Notes under the pieces: generated by a model | The model's database searches: none | Told to the model about the DNA's origin: nothing | Seen by the model: only the letters and a program-made list of their open reading frames with translations | In this document: piece after piece, positions 63,002 to 64,000 of the stretch | Position numbering within the stretch: the first letter of the stretch is position 1 | How the letters are laid out: each line of letters starts with the position of its first letter | Source: an uncultured Granulosicoccaceae bacterium | GTDB taxonomy: Bacteria; Pseudomonadota; Gammaproteobacteria; Granulosicoccales; Granulosicoccaceae | Length of the DNA stretch: 64,000 nucleotides | Assembly: GCA_937957915.1 (NCBI GenBank) | Contig: CALGNZ010000027.1 | Location: 1 to 64,000 of the forward strand | Direction of reading: 5' to 3' | Program-made: the position numbers and the translations under genes

Positions 63002-64000
63002 CTAAATGGAAAAACCACCCAGCTTGGTCTCAAGATACTCCATCATGCCTTCCCTTGCACCTTCTCGCCCAAGCCCGCTCTCTTTCATTCCGCCGAAAGG
63101 TGCAGCCGCGCTGGTAGGATTAATATCATTGATACCGATAATGCCGAAGTTTAACGCCTCGAAACTTCTCATCGCCCGAGACAGATTCTGTGTGTACACA
63201 TAGGCTGCCAGACCATAGGTTGTGTCGTTGGCCATGCCAATCACATCGTCGTCATCATCGAAGGCAATAATCGGCGCAACCGGTCCAAAAGTCTCCTGAC
63301 GGTAGATCAGCATATCTTCGGTAACTCCGGTTAATACTGTCGGCGTATAAAAATAACCGCTGGACAATTCAGGTGACGCTGGCCGCTGCCCGCCACACAC
63401 CAGTTGGGCCCCTTTGTCCGTGGCATCGTTCACCTGGGCTTCCACCTTGGCAAGCGCGGCTTCACTAACCAACGGACCGATGGCGACACCTTCCTCCAGT
63501 CCACTGCCTACGCGCAATTTGGCAATGCGTGCGCTTAGTGTTTCGGTAAACGCCTCAAGCGATTTTCGGTGAACAAAAATACGATTCGGGCAAATACAGG
63601 CCTGTCCGGTATTTAAAAATTTCACCAACGCAGCACCCTTTGCCGCATGCACCGGATCTGCATCATCAAATACGATAAAAGGTGCATGTCCACCGAGCTC
63701 CATAGATACTCGTTTCATTTGCGGTGCCGCCGTCTGCGCTAACAACTTACCAACCGGCGTAGAGCCGGTGAAGGTTAGCTTACGAACCCTGGGGTTAGTA
63801 CAAAACGCCTCACCGACAGGCTTTGGGTCCGCCGCGGTCACAAGGTTAATAACCCCGTCCGGAATACCTGCCTCTTGCAGTATTTTGAATATCTCAATTG
63901 CACACAGGGGAGTTGCCTCAGCCGGTTTTAACACGACGGTACACCCTGCTGCCAGTGCCGGCGCGAGCTTGCGTGTAATCATCGAAACCGGGTAGTTCCA
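63002..64000 (-). CDS. gabD: Succinate-semialdehyde dehydrogenase (GabD), N-terminus beyond the window
   Basis: NAD(P)-dependent aldehyde dehydrogenase that oxidises succinate semialdehyde to succinate in GABA catabolism. 333 residues are in the window; the start lies to the right. The frame reaches the edge in WNYPVSMITRKLAPALAAGC, followed by LKPAEATPLCAIEI, KLTFTGSTPVGKLLA, catalytic Glu in MELGGHAPFIVFDDAD, catalytic Cys in LNTGQACICPNR, and ETFGPVAPIIAFD. CICPNR and KESGLGREGAREGMMEYLETK are typical of GabD. Confidence 0.9.
   Translation of the reverse strand, partial: WNYPVSMITRKLAPALAAGCTVVLKPAEATPLCAIEIFKILQEAGIPDGVINLVTAADPKPVGEAFCTNPRVRKLTFTGSTPVGKLLAQTAAPQMKRVSMELGGHAPFIVFDDADPVHAAKGAALVKFLNTGQACICPNRIFVHRKSLEAFTETLSARIAKLRVGSGLEEGVAIGPLVSEAALAKVEAQVNDATDKGAQLVCGGQRPASPELSSGYFYTPTVLTGVTEDMLIYRQETFGPVAPIIAFDDDDDVIGMANDTTYGLAAYVYTQNLSRAMRSFEALNFGIIGINDINPTSAAAPFGGMKESGLGREGAREGMMEYLETKLGGFSI

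Overview
The window looks like chromosome of a free-living, Gram-negative gammaproteobacterium, probably aerobic and probably marine. The evidence is GreB, SlyD, a sigma-32-type heat-shock operon, a BamA/TamA-family outer-membrane protein, lipoboxes, and transporters and enzymes for osmolyte-like compounds (carnitine, sugars, probably taurine or sulfonate). Base composition is moderate and fairly even. I see no rRNA, tRNA, CRISPR array, transposase or phage gene. Species cannot be named from the sequence alone.

Layout. 1-4 kb: an edge-truncated HDAC/acetylpolyamine amidohydrolase, a lone ribbon-helix-helix protein with palindromes over its promoter, a small membrane protein, greB, and a PhyH-type dioxygenase. 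4-9.2 kb: hrcA-grpE-dnaK-dnaJ on the minus strand, with two sigma-32-like promoters and a terminator-like hairpin between dnaK and dnaJ. 9.6-16.8 kb: mostly plus-strand single genes (stand-alone MnmC2-type oxidase, class V aminotransferase, msrA, LysE exporter, LOG-family hydrolase, TPR protein) and a minus-strand SGNH-esterase lipoprotein. 16.9-22.3 kb: an ABC permease/ATPase pair with an unusually long permease, slyD, and an M48 protease lipoprotein. 23-31 kb: an OafA-type acyltransferase, SDR, PuuD-like membrane protein, MFS transporter, and a two-gene sensor unit (sulfite-oxidase-fold protein plus hybrid histidine kinase). 31-40 kb: metF with an ArsR-methyltransferase regulator, an OmpA/thrombospondin-repeat protein, a DMT transporter, selO, and a GT-C-like membrane protein.

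40.5-46.6 kb holds the most coherent pathway. Five co-directional genes, BKACE, L-carnitine dehydrogenase, acyl-CoA dehydrogenase, ADP-forming acyl-CoA ligase and a CaiD-like hydratase, suggest CoA-dependent conversion of gamma-butyrobetaine or crotonobetaine to carnitine, and then oxidation to betainyl-CoA plus acetoacetate. 47-53 kb: a MATE pump, a 3-hydroxyisobutyrate-dehydrogenase-family enzyme, a PLP aminotransferase divergent from a MarR regulator with two clear palindromic operators, TesB, and a FrnE-type DsbA protein preceded by a 15-bp tandem repeat that is also an in-frame small ORF. 53-58 kb: a BamA/TamA-like protein divergent from a secreted reprolysin-type metalloprotease. 58-64 kb: an HAD dehalogenase with a DsbA/HCCA-isomerase protein, a FrcBCA-like sugar ABC transporter, and the 3' part of a succinate-semialdehyde dehydrogenase that runs off the right edge.

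All functional calls come from reading motifs and recalling families. No database search was run.
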